Positions 53,412-62,405 are shown, numbered from the stretch's first letter. The stretch is DNA of 64,000 bases from Chimaeribacter californicus (GCF_002858675.1 NZ_PJZF01000001.1:585391-649390); one strand, 5' to 3'. Notes: a model not told the origin generated them from the sequence alone. Program-made: numbers and translations.

Positions 53412-53860
53412 CGGGTGACTCCTTGAATCTTCGCGGTTCCCTGTGCGCGCAGCGCCAGTTGCAGGTTGGCAAACGCCAGCAGCAGCACCACCAGCGTGGA
53501 GAGGATCACGCCTTCCGGCACCACGGCGTAAGCGTCACGGCTATGGATGAAGGCGTTAACAATCGCCAGCACAATCGCCAGCGCATTGGCCCAGAAATGC
53601 ACCTTCACCGGCGAGCCTTGCGGGTAGGCATGGCCGACCCACACCTGCACCAGATTAATCAGCCGCGGGATGATGGCGAGGAGAAGCCCCAGCGTAATCA
53701 GCCAGCTGGCGGCCTGCGTCCAGAAAATGTCATAGGTTTTGGCGTAAAGGATATCGAAAATCCAGGCGGCGGTGAAAAAGCCGAATGGAAGCGGGTTAAG
53801 CAACTCATACAGCGCCACGGCGGGCGCAGAGCGGCGGGCGGTGCTGCCGGTGGAAGCCAT
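53408..53860 (-). CDS. DUF2231-like small membrane protein
   Basis: The 150-residue protein has four hydrophobic segments (LPFGFFTAAWIFDILY, SWLITLGLLLAIIPRLI, FWANALAIVLAIVNAFIH, GVILSTLVVLLLAFANLQL), the plan of DUF2231 proteins, which often accompany c-type cytochromes or sugar dehydrogenases. Its stop overlaps the start of the PQQ dehydrogenase lipoprotein. No haem ligand pair can be named with certainty. Confidence 0.75.
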   Translation of the reverse strand: MASTGSTARRSAPAVALYELLNPLPFGFFTAAWIFDILYAKTYDIFWTQAASWLITLGLLLAIIPRLINLVQVWVGHAYPQGSPVKVHFWANALAIVLAIVNAFIHSRDAYAVVPEGVILSTLVVLLLAFANLQLALRAQGTAKIQGVTR

Positions 53861-53932
53861 TCATTCACTCCTTATCAAAGGGGATAGCCGGGCTGGTCAC
53901 CCCAGCTACTTACACAGAAAAGGAAAGCCGGA

Positions 53933-54676
53933 TTAAAACTCCTGGGAAGTCGGGCGGAACAGGATTTCATTGATGTCCACCTCGTCCGGCTGGCTGATGG
54001 CAAACTGCACCACCCGCGCAAAGGAGTCGGCCGGGATTGCGCCCTCATAGGCTTTGCGCATCCGCTCCGCGACATCCGGCTCAGTGATACTGTCAGGCAG
54101 TTCGGTGGCGACCATGCCCGGTGAGATAATGGTGGTGCGGATGTTATAAGGCTTCACTTCCTGCCGCAGCCCCTCGGAGATGACGCGCACCGCCGTCTTG
54201 GTGGCGGAGTAAACCGCCCCGCCGCCGCGCACTTTGTGGCCCGCCACCGAAGAGACATTGATAAAGTGCCCGCTCTGCTGCGCCTTCATGTAGGGCAAGG
54301 CGGCGGCGATGCCATATAGCACACCCTTGATATTCACATCGATCATCTGATCCCAGTCCTGAATTTTGCCGCGCTCCAGCGGGGATTGCGGCATCAGGCC
54401 GGCGTTATTGATCATCACGTCGATACGGCCGAACTGTTCCACGGCTGTGTCCACCAGCTGCTGCACCTGCCCGCTTTTTGTTACGTCGGTGGTGACGGCC
54501 AGCGCCTTCAGCCCCTGGCCGGTGAGTTCCGCAGCCAGCGCCTGAATCCGTGTTTCACGGCGGGCGCTAAGCACTACGCTTGCCCCCTGGGCGGCCAACA
54601 GTCTGGCGGCCGCTTCGCCCAGCCCGCTGCTGGCCCCGGTGATCACCACCACTTTGCCCGCGATTTCATTGCTCAT
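53933..54676 (-). CDS. Short-chain dehydrogenase/reductase (SDR)
   Basis: The 247-residue classical SDR has [11 protein letters not shown] (cofactor glycine motif), NNAG, and the catalytic Tyr-x3-Lys in [10 protein letters not shown] with an upstream Ser in [23 protein letters not shown] and [14 protein letters not shown] fit oxidoreductases of the YdfG-like group. The ATG at 54676 has AGGAGAG upstream. It lies 56 bases from the DUF2231 gene on the same strand. Confidence 0.9.
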   Translation of the reverse strand: MSNEIAGKVVVITGASSGLGEAAARLLAAQGASVVLSARRETRIQALAAELTGQGLKALAVTTDVTKSGQVQQLVDTAVEQFGRIDVMINNAGLMPQSPLERGKIQDWDQMIDVNIKGVLYGIAAALPYMKAQQSGHFINVSSVAGHKVRGGGAVYSATKTAVRVISEGLRQEVKPYNIRTTIISPGMVATELPDSITEPDVAERMRKAYEGAIPADSFARVVQFAISQPDEVDINEILFRPTSQEF

Positions 54677-54733
54677 ATTTTCTCTCCTGAGGTTAATGTC
54701 ACGCCGGCGTCGCACAGGTGAAATAACCGGCAC

Positions 54734-55057
54734 CGTCCTTAACTATAGAGGAAAAACCAGAAACGCCAGGGAGATCAGGTGATTGATGGCAGCGGAATCA
54801 ATGCATCATAGGCTGGGCACTGACTTGCATACTCAGCCGGTACGGGTGGTCAGTTTTTATGTTATCAGGCCATCCGCGCGGGAAAAGCCGCGATGGTGAA
54901 ACGCTTTATGGCGGCGAAAGCAGAAGCGGAGCGCCAGGGGACGGTGGTGATTAAGCCCCTGTGAGCGGGAGGTGTAAGAACGGCTGGCGTGATGCAGGGC
55001 GCCCCTCTGGGATGCCCTGTTTACCGGTGTTGATGGGGCGGTAACATCACGCAGGTA
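54734..55057. other. Intergenic 324 bases with a short coding remnant
   Basis: No gene is seen. On the plus strand about 54862-54964 reads QAIRAGKAAMVKRF then MAAKAEAERQGTVVIKPL and stops, which looks like the C-terminal end of a lost protein. The rest is featureless. Confidence 0.35.
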
Positions 55058-55624
55058 TTACATGCTGTGCGCCGGTTGCATCGGCACAGCGAACGCATTC
55101 ATTGAACGCAGCACCGCCAGCTGTTTCACCATCCAGGGGCTGAAGGCCCAGGGCACGGCGGCGGCGCCTTCGTAGAGGGAGTCAAGCGTCACCCACTGGT
55201 AGTCCATCACTTCACTGTTGCGCGGTGTGGGGGTGTGCTCGGTATAAGCGCGGAAGATCGGGCAGTACTCGTTCTCCACAATGCCGGAGGCGTCGGTGGC
55301 GCAGTACTGGAAGTTGTCGGTGATAAGCGTCACCTCCTCTACCTGTAACCCAATCTCATACAGGCAGCGCCGGTTCACCGCCGCTTCCATGCTCTCCCCC
55401 AGTTGCGGGTGGCCGCACACCGAATTCGTCCAGACGCCCGGCCAGGCAACCTTATTAATGGCGCGACGGGTGATCAGCAGTTTGCCTTCGGCGTTGAAGA
55501 TATAGCAGGAAAACGCCAGGTGCAGAGGGGTATGCGCGGTGTGAACCTGCGATTTATCCATGATCCCAATATGTTGATGGTTGGCATCCAGCAAAACCAC
55601 ATGTTCCGTTGCACGATGGCTCAT
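55058..55624 (-). CDS. idi: Isopentenyl-diphosphate delta-isomerase, type 1
   Basis: The 188-residue Nudix-fold enzyme converts isopentenyl to dimethylallyl diphosphate. NSVCGHPQLGES gives catalytic Cys70, and SGIVENEYCPIF holds the glutamates. The fold region PLHLAFSCYIFNAEGKLLITRRA and the end VPWAFSPWMVKQ match E. coli Idi. No carotenoid genes are next to it. Upstream is a 550-base region shared with the GntR regulator. Confidence 0.95.
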   Translation of the reverse strand: MSHRATEHVVLLDANHQHIGIMDKSQVHTAHTPLHLAFSCYIFNAEGKLLITRRAINKVAWPGVWTNSVCGHPQLGESMEAAVNRRCLYEIGLQVEEVTLITDNFQYCATDASGIVENEYCPIFRAYTEHTPTPRNSEVMDYQWVTLDSLYEGAAAVPWAFSPWMVKQLAVLRSMNAFAVPMQPAHSM

Positions 55625-55856
55625 GACTCACCTTTCTGGCACCCGGCTGGTGGGCAGCGGGCGCGATCAATTTAGGATTAATGCTATGGAAAGTATAGGA
55701 GAAAGGGGAAGGTGGCGCGACTCTTTTACCGAAACCAACCACAAGCAAGCGTAAGAAAATACGTCATCTGTCAGGGAAACTGACCGCCTATTTCAGAACG
55801 CAAAGGCATCAGGCCCGGCAAGCCAACGCCCCTATCCAGCGGTACCGCAATGGGGG

Positions 55857-56110
55857 TTGTATTGTTTTTTGTTATGCGACATCAACTTGTATTAATGTGG
55901 TTTTATTTGTATTACCTGACTTTCTGGGTGATACCCCTCAAGGAGGTATAGCCGCCGTCAGCTATACACAACATACCAAAAGTACAGCCGACACACATAA
56001 TACAAATAATACAAATAACAAGAACAATACAAATAACCTGCGTAATACACATTCCCTCGGTAATACAACCCCTGCAATGGTACAACTTGACGTATGCTAT
56101 ATTTGTATTA
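55857..56110. repeat. Array of TTGTATTA/TAATACAA sites before the GntR gene
   Basis: The octamer TTGTATTA occurs forward at 55887, 55907 and 56103 (and as TTGTATTG at 55857) and in reverse as TAATACAA or a one-base variant at 55998, 56007, 56025, 56043 and 56061. The reverse set is spaced 9, 18, 18 and 18 bases. The stretch is much more AT-rich than its neighbours. Such an array suits repeated binding by the adjacent GntR protein; a 9-bp simple repeat is the alternative. The rest of 55.62-56.18 kb holds nothing else clear. Confidence 0.6.
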
Positions 56111-56177
56111 CATGACAGGCCAGACTACGGTATGCTGGTTGCCCACCCAGCCCTTTTTGTTATGGAGTTTGCTGCTG

Positions 56178-57074
56178 ATGGTAAAGAAACCCCGCTACCG
56201 TGAGATTGCCGACACAATCCGCCAACAGGTAACCAGCGGCCAGTTGAAAGCCGGTGATGCCCTGCCGACCGAGGCGCAACTGGGTGAGCACTATGGCGTA
56301 AGCCGGGTGACCGTGAGGCAGGCATTGAAAGTGCTCACTGACCAGCAGGTGATTGCAAGCATCCAGGGCAGCGGCCGTTATGTCCGGCAACCGCAGGCCG
56401 CGCCGCTGCTATCCCCTGCTGTACCGCAAACACTTGCCGTACCTCATGCACAGAAGCTGCAGGCAGTCGCGGAGAGCGCCGGGGAAAACGTAGCGGGCAC
56501 CCCGGCTGAACAAACCCCGGAGCCGGAGGCGCCGCTCGAGCGTGAACGCGCACCGGAAAGCCGGACTGTGCCGCCATCGCCATCGGGCATTTACTATGAA
56601 GTGCTGGACTTCGCCGTCGTGCAGCCGGATGAAACCGTGCGCACCGCGTTAAGGCTGAAAAGCGGCGAGCGGGTTTACCATGTGCGGCGGCGGCAGTTCA
56701 TCCGCCAGCGACCGGCAGCCTTCGATGAACTCTGGATGCCGTTGGCGCTGTTTCCTGACCTGAGTTACGCAGCGATGCAGTCTTCCACCTATGACTATGT
56801 TGAGCAGGTGAAACACGGGGTGATTGACCGCAGCGAGCAGGAACTGCGGGCCAGAATGCCGTCCGTGGAGGTGGCGCAGGCGCTGGGCATTGACCGGCAG
56901 CAACCGGTGCTGGAGCAGCGCACGGTAGGATTTTTACAGGACGGCACCGTGTTTGAATACAGTTGCCGGGTAACCCGGGGCGATGATGTCCCCCTGACCT
57001 GGGTAACGTACCGGCACGATCAGGCTGGGGGAGTCTCCTCCCCTGCTTGCGGCTGGCCAAGCAGCTCGCGGTAG
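56178..57074 (+). CDS. GntR-family regulator, HutC/UTRA subfamily
   Basis: The 298-residue protein has a GntR winged helix (residues 1-70: [20 protein letters not shown] and [15 protein letters not shown]) and a UTRA ligand domain (about 140-285). Between them is a long Pro/Ala/Glu linker of about 70 residues, unusual for the family. After the UTRA core the C-terminus ends in [16 protein letters not shown], not in the usual family end, and its last 55 bases overlap the convergent macrodomain gene. The ATG at 56178 has GGAG upstream. No metabolic operon is attached. Confidence 0.85.
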   Translation: MVKKPRYREIADTIRQQVTSGQLKAGDALPTEAQLGEHYGVSRVTVRQALKVLTDQQVIASIQGSGRYVRQPQAAPLLSPAVPQTLAVPHAQKLQAVAESAGENVAGTPAEQTPEPEAPLERERAPESRTVPPSPSGIYYEVLDFAVVQPDETVRTALRLKSGERVYHVRRRQFIRQRPAAFDELWMPLALFPDLSYAAMQSSTYDYVEQVKHGVIDRSEQELRARMPSVEVAQALGIDRQQPVLEQRTVGFLQDGTVFEYSCRVTRGDDVPLTWVTYRHDQAGGVSSPACGWPSSSR

Positions 57075-57559
57075 ATCCTCAGGTTCTCCGCGTCGAAACA
57101 GATAAACAGCACCTCTTCAATCGCCTGATCGGTGCTGAGCACGGTGCGCGTCACGTCAATCGCAATCTGCGCCGCCTCGAGTTTCGGGAAGCCATAAATG
57201 CCGGTGCTGATGTTGGGAAAGGCCACCCGGCGCAGGCCATATTGCGCCACCAGATCGAAACTGCGCAGGTAGGCGCTGCGCAGCAAGTCCGCCTCACCCT
57301 GGCTCCCGCCTTCCCAGCGTGGCCCGACGGCGTGGATCACCCATTTGGCCGGCAGTGCCCCGCCGGGGGTGATCACCGCATCGCCGGTTTTACAGCCGCC
57401 GATGCGCTGGCAGGCTTCCAGGATCTCCGGCCCACCGGCACGATGGATAGCCCCATCGACCCCACCGCCGCCGAGCAGCGAAGTGTTCGCGGCATTCACA
57501 ATGGCATCCACTTCCAGCCGCGTGATGTCACCTGACAGCACGCCGATACGATCATTCAT
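57020..57559 (-). CDS. ymdB: Macrodomain O-acetyl-ADP-ribose deacetylase (YmdB-like)
   Basis: The 179-residue protein is a macrodomain with [36 protein letters not shown] and [12 protein letters not shown], the ADP-ribose-binding loops of YmdB. It hydrolyses O-acetyl-ADP-ribose; YmdB also modulates RNase III in E. coli. The ATG at 57559 is chosen by alignment with YmdB; an ATG one codon earlier is possible. Its 3' end overlaps the GntR gene. Confidence 0.9.
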   Translation of the reverse strand: MNDRIGVLSGDITRLEVDAIVNAANTSLLGGGGVDGAIHRAGGPEILEACQRIGGCKTGDAVITPGGALPAKWVIHAVGPRWEGGSQGEADLLRSAYLRSFDLVAQYGLRRVAFPNISTGIYGFPKLEAAQIAIDVTRTVLSTDQAIEEVLFICFDAENLRIYRELLGQPQAGEETPPA

Positions 57560-57601
57560 CATAACGCTCCCCTTGTGGTTAATAGTCCGCCTTTTCATCA
57601 C

Positions 57602-57634
57602 AAAAAGGGCCTGCCCGGTGACAGGCAAGCCCTT
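57602..57634 (-). terminator. Terminator of the PBP3-like gene
   Basis: On the minus strand AAGGGCTTGCC..GGGCAGGCCCTT is followed by TTTTTG, 22 bases after the PBP3-like stop. Confidence 0.85.
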
Positions 57635-57655
57635 ACAGTGTAGACGCTATCACCG

Positions 57656-59416
57656 TCAGCCTTTGATGGTTGACACCACATTCAGCTGTTGCGCATCCGG
57701 CAGGATGTTCATGTGCTCCATCACCTGCCCCATGATCTGGCCGAAAATCGGCCCGGCCACCGAGCCGCCGAAGTGTTTGCCGGCTTTGGGGTTGTTGACC
57801 ATCACCACCAGCGCCACCCGCGGGTTACTCGCCGGGGCGACCCCGGCGGTGTAGTTGATGTAACCGCCGTCATACTTACCGTTCTTGCCCATTTTCTCGG
57901 CCGTCCCGGTTTTGATCGCCAGCCGGTAGCCCGGCACCGCGGCACTCAGGCCGCTGCCGCCCGGCAAGGCGTCGCTCTCCATCATATGCACCACGGTTTT
58001 CACGATCTCCGGGTCCATCACCTGTGTGCCCATCACCGGCGGCGTCACTTTGGTGATCGACAGCGGGCGATAGAGGCCAAACGCGCCGATGGCCGCATAC
58101 TCACGCGCCATCTGGAGCGGCGTCACCCGCAGGCCATAGCCGAAGGAGAACGTCGCGCGGTCAATGTTCGACCACATCTGGCGGTGCAGCGGGAAATAGC
58201 CGCTGCTCTCGTTGCCCATGCCCAGATCGGTGGGCTGGCCGAGGCCGAAACTGTGGTAAACATCCACCAGCACATTGGCGGGCATCGCCAGCGCAATATG
58301 CGAGACGGCAATGTCGCTCGATTTTTGCAGGATGCCGGTCACCGTCAGCTCCGGCCAGTTGCCGACGTCACGGATCAGGTGACCGTTCACCCGATACGGG
58401 TGGGTGTCGAGTACCGAGTCCGGGCGGATCAGGTGGCGTGCCAGGCCGGTCATCACCACCAGCGGCTTCACCGTGGAGCCGGGTTCGAAACTGTCACTGC
58501 TGGCAACGTTGCGGATGTTGCCGGGCGGGGTGTCGGCCAGGTTGTTCGGGTTGAATGACGGGTAACTCGCCATGCCGAGGATTTCGCCGGTGTTCACATC
58601 CACCAGCACCGCACAGCCGGAATCCGCCTGGTTCAGCAGCACGCCGTCACGGACGTGGGAATAGAGCACATATTGCAGGAACTTATCGATGCTCAGCGTG
58701 ACGTTGGGCGGCGCCACCGGGTCGATGTTCTTCAGCAGGCCGATCACCGCGCCGTGCCCATCTTTCTGGTAGACGCGCAGGCCGGATTTCCCCTGCAACA
58801 GGTGGTTGAAGCCCAGCTCAATCCCTTCCAGCCCCTGGTTATCCATGCCGACGATGCCGACCAGCGCGGCGGCATCCTGCCCCATCGGGTAGAAGCGGCT
58901 GAAATCCTGCTGGGTGCTGACGCCGGTCAGGTGCAGCTTGGTGACATACTCCGCCACGTCGGTATCCACTTTATGGGCGGCGAACAGGAAGCGTTTATGC
59001 GGGTTAGACAGAATCATCTGCTGCAATTGGCTGAGCGGGATCTTCAGCACGCTGGCGAAACTCTGCCAGCGTTCATTATTAAGCTGGGAGTCCGCTTCCA
59101 GAATATGTTTCGGGTCGAGGATGATGTCGCGTGAGGCGACGCTGACCGCCAGCGCCTCGCCGTTGCGGTCGGTGATCATACCGCGGTTGGTCGGCACCAC
59201 CTGGGTACGGATGGAACGCTGGTCAGCCTGATCGGTAAGTTGTTTATCATTCAGCAGCTGCAAATCCCCGACCCGCGCCACCAGCAGGAAGAAGCAGACC
59301 AGGATCCCGGCACAAATCCAGACAAAACGGGCGGAGGAATAGTTTTTGGCAGATGACGAATTTTTGGCAGATGCCGCCGCTTTCTTGCCGGGCATCGCCG
59401 GGGATTTCTTTTTCAT
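57656..59416 (-). CDS. PBP3-like transpeptidase (FtsI paralogue)
   Basis: The 586-residue class B penicillin-binding protein has a Lys/Ser/Ala-rich cytoplasmic start, one membrane anchor (about 31-48) and a transpeptidase domain with S314-TVK (PGSTVKP), SSD at 366-368 and KTGT at 502-505. It is FtsI-like along its length (FtsI is 588). The second motif, SxN in E. coli FtsI (SSN), is SSD here. It is not in a division/cell-wall cluster, so it is probably a second copy, comparable to PBP3SAL of Salmonella, which divides cells in acid. A PBP2-like gene lies just upstream. Confidence 0.9.
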   Translation of the reverse strand: MKKKSPAMPGKKAAASAKNSSSAKNYSSARFVWICAGILVCFFLLVARVGDLQLLNDKQLTDQADQRSIRTQVVPTNRGMITDRNGEALAVSVASRDIILDPKHILEADSQLNNERWQSFASVLKIPLSQLQQMILSNPHKRFLFAAHKVDTDVAEYVTKLHLTGVSTQQDFSRFYPMGQDAAALVGIVGMDNQGLEGIELGFNHLLQGKSGLRVYQKDGHGAVIGLLKNIDPVAPPNVTLSIDKFLQYVLYSHVRDGVLLNQADSGCAVLVDVNTGEILGMASYPSFNPNNLADTPPGNIRNVASSDSFEPGSTVKPLVVMTGLARHLIRPDSVLDTHPYRVNGHLIRDVGNWPELTVTGILQKSSDIAVSHIALAMPANVLVDVYHSFGLGQPTDLGMGNESSGYFPLHRQMWSNIDRATFSFGYGLRVTPLQMAREYAAIGAFGLYRPLSITKVTPPVMGTQVMDPEIVKTVVHMMESDALPGGSGLSAAVPGYRLAIKTGTAEKMGKNGKYDGGYINYTAGVAPASNPRVALVVMVNNPKAGKHFGGSVAGPIFGQIMGQVMEHMNILPDAQQLNVVSTIKG

Positions 59417-59490
59417 GGGGGGTCTCAGCAGTCAATCAGGGCGTCCTGCTCGCGCAACCGCGCAGCGGGTCACAGATTATTATTTAATTA

Positions 59491-59526
59491 CAGCGGATTA
59501 CAGCGCCCTGAGGCGCTAATCCGTTG
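59491..59526 (-). other. Long hairpin between the PBP2-like and PBP3-like genes
   Basis: CAGCGGATT and AATCCGTTG pair with AGCGCC/GGCGCT inside, making about 15 pairs around CTGA with a two-base bulge and one G-T pair. There is no T tract on either side. It may tune read-through between the two genes. Confidence 0.5.
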
Positions 59527-59586
59527 CTGAATGTAAGAAAGGAACAAGAAAGGTTTTTTACTGGGGGAATAATCGCCAGATGGCCC

Positions 59587-61500
59587 TCAGCGGGCCGGGT
59601 CGGCAATCTGCTGGCCGGCCGCCACGTCCGCGTGCGCCGGGTCGAAAATATGGTCGAGGATAGCGCGAGCGGTCGGCCCGGCGACCACGCCATCCCCGCC
59701 GCCGTTCTCCAGGATCAGCGCCATCGCCACTTTCGGATTTTTATAGGGCGCAAACAGCGTATAGAAGATGTGGTCACGCAGCCGCACCGGCACCATTTTG
59801 GCGTTGTAGGTCTGGTTCTCTTTCAGGCTGAACACCTGCGAGGTACCGGACTTGGCGGCAATGCCGTAGGGTGCGGTGTGGAACAGTTTATAACCGGTGC
59901 CGTTCGGCGCGTTGGCCATGCCGAACATCGCGGCTTTGACGATGCCCCAGTACGGCGAATGCGGATCGCCAATCTGCTCTGCGCTCTCCGGCGGCGGCGA
60001 ATAACGTTCAACGTGGTTTGCCCCTTTTACCGAGTAAAGCAGGTGCGGCGGTTTAACGGTGCCGTTGTTGATCAGGGTAGTGAGCGCCTTGACCATCTGG
60101 ATCGGGGTGGCGATCCAGTAGCCCTGGCCGATGCCGACCGGGATGGTGTCGCCCTGGTACCAGGGTTTTTTATGGACGCGCTGTTTCCACGCGCGGCTCG
60201 GCAATACGCCCTGGTACTCTTCGTTGAGGTCGATGCCGGTGGGCCTGCCGTAACCAAATTTGCTCAGCCAGTCGTGGATGCGGTCAATGCCCATCTCATA
60301 CGCCACCTGATAGAAGAAGGTATCGGCGGACTCCTCAATCGCTTTGGTGACGTTCAGCATACCGTGGCCGCTTTTCAGCCAGTCGCGGTAGTGGCGTTTG
60401 GAGCCGGGCAGCACCCAGGTCGGCGCGCCGAAGAAGGTGGTGCCGGGCGTGATCACCCCGGCGAACAGCGCGGAGATCGACATATAGGGTTTCACCGTGG
60501 AGGCCGGCGGGTACAGCCCCTGCGTCACCCGGTTAATCAGCGGCAAATCCGGGTTGCCGAGCAGGCTTTTATACTCTTTATAGCCGATGCCTTTCACAAA
60601 GGGGTTCGGGTCATAACTCGGGCTGGAGACCATCGCCAGGATGCCGCCGTCACGCGGGTCTTCCACCACCACGGCGGCGCGCTGCCCCTTCAGCACTGAT
60701 TCAATATATTGTTGCAGCGGCAGGCTGAGGGCGAGGTAGATGTCTTTACCGGCCTGCGGCGGCTGCTCTTTCAGCAGGCGCACCACCCGGCCGTGGTTAT
60801 CCACTTCTACTTCCTGATAGCCGGTTTTACCGTGCAGCACGTTTTCGTAGTACCCCTCGATGCCCTGCTTGCCGATGTTGTGGTCAGCGGCGTAGTTCTC
60901 GGCGATGCCCTCTTTCGCCAGCCGCTGTTCGTCGCGGTCGTTAATCTTCGACACATAGCCAACCACGTGCGCCAGTTGGGCGCCGTAGGGGTATTCGCGC
61001 TGCTGGTAGGTATCAATAGAGACGCCGGTGAATTTGAATTGGTTCACCGCAAAACGGGCGACTTCATTGTCATTCAGCGCCATTTTCAGCGTCACCGGTT
61101 TATAGCGGCTGGTATGCCGTACGGCGTCGCGGAAGTCGGCGATGTCCTGCGGCGTCAGGTCCACAATCGGCGTCAGCGCGTTCAGGGTGGCGTCCATGTT
61201 ATCCACTTTGCCGGGGATCACCTGGATTTGGTACAGCGTGAGGTTATGCACCAGCGGAATGCCGTTCCGGTCGTAGATCAGCCCGCGGCTTGGGGCGATC
61301 GGCAGCATTTTGATGTCATTCTGGTTGGAGCGGGTCTGGTAGAAGGCGTGTTGTTTGACCTGGAGGCGGTAGAGGTTCGCGACCAGCACCCCGGAGAGCA
61401 GCACCACCACCACAAAGGCCACCAGCGCACGGCGGATAAAGAGGCGGACTTCCGCAGAGTAGTCACGAAAGGGGTGCTGATTTTGCTCAAATAGGGCCAT
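59587..61500 (-). CDS. PBP2-like transpeptidase (MrdA paralogue)
   Basis: The 637-residue class B penicillin-binding protein resembles E. coli MrdA throughout: FRDYSAEVRLFIRRALVAF at the membrane anchor, IAPSRGLIYDRNGIPL, then S334-TVK (PPASTVKPY), SADTFFYQVAYEMG and KSGT in IAAKSGTSQVF. SAD in the second motif is normal for MrdA. There is no rodA next to it, so it is a second copy, like PBP2SAL of Salmonella. The ATG at 61500 fits MrdA by alignment; the frame opens upstream at 61578 and no strong ribosome site is seen. Confidence 0.9.
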   Translation of the reverse strand: MALFEQNQHPFRDYSAEVRLFIRRALVAFVVVVLLSGVLVANLYRLQVKQHAFYQTRSNQNDIKMLPIAPSRGLIYDRNGIPLVHNLTLYQIQVIPGKVDNMDATLNALTPIVDLTPQDIADFRDAVRHTSRYKPVTLKMALNDNEVARFAVNQFKFTGVSIDTYQQREYPYGAQLAHVVGYVSKINDRDEQRLAKEGIAENYAADHNIGKQGIEGYYENVLHGKTGYQEVEVDNHGRVVRLLKEQPPQAGKDIYLALSLPLQQYIESVLKGQRAAVVVEDPRDGGILAMVSSPSYDPNPFVKGIGYKEYKSLLGNPDLPLINRVTQGLYPPASTVKPYMSISALFAGVITPGTTFFGAPTWVLPGSKRHYRDWLKSGHGMLNVTKAIEESADTFFYQVAYEMGIDRIHDWLSKFGYGRPTGIDLNEEYQGVLPSRAWKQRVHKKPWYQGDTIPVGIGQGYWIATPIQMVKALTTLINNGTVKPPHLLYSVKGANHVERYSPPPESAEQIGDPHSPYWGIVKAAMFGMANAPNGTGYKLFHTAPYGIAAKSGTSQVFSLKENQTYNAKMVPVRLRDHIFYTLFAPYKNPKVAMALILENGGGDGVVAGPTARAILDHIFDPAHADVAAGQQIADPAR

Positions 61501-61744
61501 GCCGGGGTGATTACCTGTCTGCTTTGTTACCACGTCTGCCGCCGGGCGCGGCGGGCGGATGTTCTCAAAAGCGGGCAAGCATAACGGGCGGGGGGGCGTG
61601 TGCCTATGAAAAGGTTGCTAATTATGTGAGGGGAGTGTTTCAGGGTGTTTAAATGTAAATGGGGGGCGTGGGGAAACGCCGGGGTTCCTTTTTGTGTGGC
61701 TTGGTTGTTTGGATGTTTGGATGTTTGATCAGTGAGGTGGCATG

Positions 61745-62335
61745 TTTCGGTTGTTCATGTGTAATTGCCTACCTAACCCTCATTGCCTCAACCGAGCAGG
61801 GCGCGCCAGTGCGCTCGCCCTGCACCCGCGCACTTTCGGTGGTTTGGCTGAATCATTGCCCGCTCCCGCGGGTTCCCTCACTCCGCCTCCGGGCTTTCCG
61901 GGCCGCCGCAGACACGCTCCCGGCGTGGCTGTACCTTTCGCGGAATTATTCGCCCCATCCATGGGGCTCACCCCTTCGGGGCCAACGCTTTGCGTTGTTC
62001 AAATTGGCTCCCGGCCAATTTGTCCTGCCCGTTCGCCCGGCCCTGCGTCTCCACTCGGCAATGATTTTTACGCCCCCACCAGACTGCCTATCTGTTGGTA
62101 TGTAAGGAAATGGTAGGGGCGGATCTTTTTGCGTATTGCGCGGCTGCTGGATCTGCGGCTCCACTCGGCAATGATTTTTACGCCCCCATCAGACTGCCTG
62201 CTTGTTGGTATGTAAGGAAAAAGTAGGGGCGGATTTTTTGTGTACTGCGCGCCTGCTGGATCTGCGGCTCTACTCGGCAATGATTTTTACGTCCCCACCA
62301 GACTGCACACCAAAAAGTATGTAAGAAAAAAGTAG
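61745..62335 (+). repeat. Hairpin-mosaic repeat, copy C, with extra hairpins and three tail units
   Basis: The element has the same order as copy A: H1 at 61796-61823, H2 at 61859-61872, a diverged H3, and H4 at 61952-61967 (CCCCATCCATGGGG core). Extra hairpins follow at 61971-61981 (CCCCTTCGGGG), 61983-61997 (CAACGC/GCGTTG) and 62001-62021 (AAATTGGC/GCCAATTT). The tail unit occurs three times with 110- and 109-base steps (starts 62056, 62166 and 62275). No gene is supported in the 900 bases between the PBP2-like and TetR genes. Confidence 0.85.
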
Positions 62336-62405
62336 TTGGGGGCGTTGCGCTGGACGTGCATGTGTTTTAGCCCGGCTATGGTTTACCCCCCGCCGGGCAG
62401 GTGGG

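Noticed and set aside
55897..56115. 72-codon Asn/Thr-rich frame over the octamer array
   Set aside because: The NTN pattern only reflects the 9-bp step of the AATACAAAT repeat; no ribosome site and no family.
61742..62116. Plus-strand frames in repeat copy C as genes
   Set aside because: They are translations of the hairpin repeat with no ribosome site or domain.
62056..62335. Tail units as a CRISPR array
   Set aside because: The units are about 70 bases in steps of 110 with similar, not unique, spacers, and no cas genes are present.
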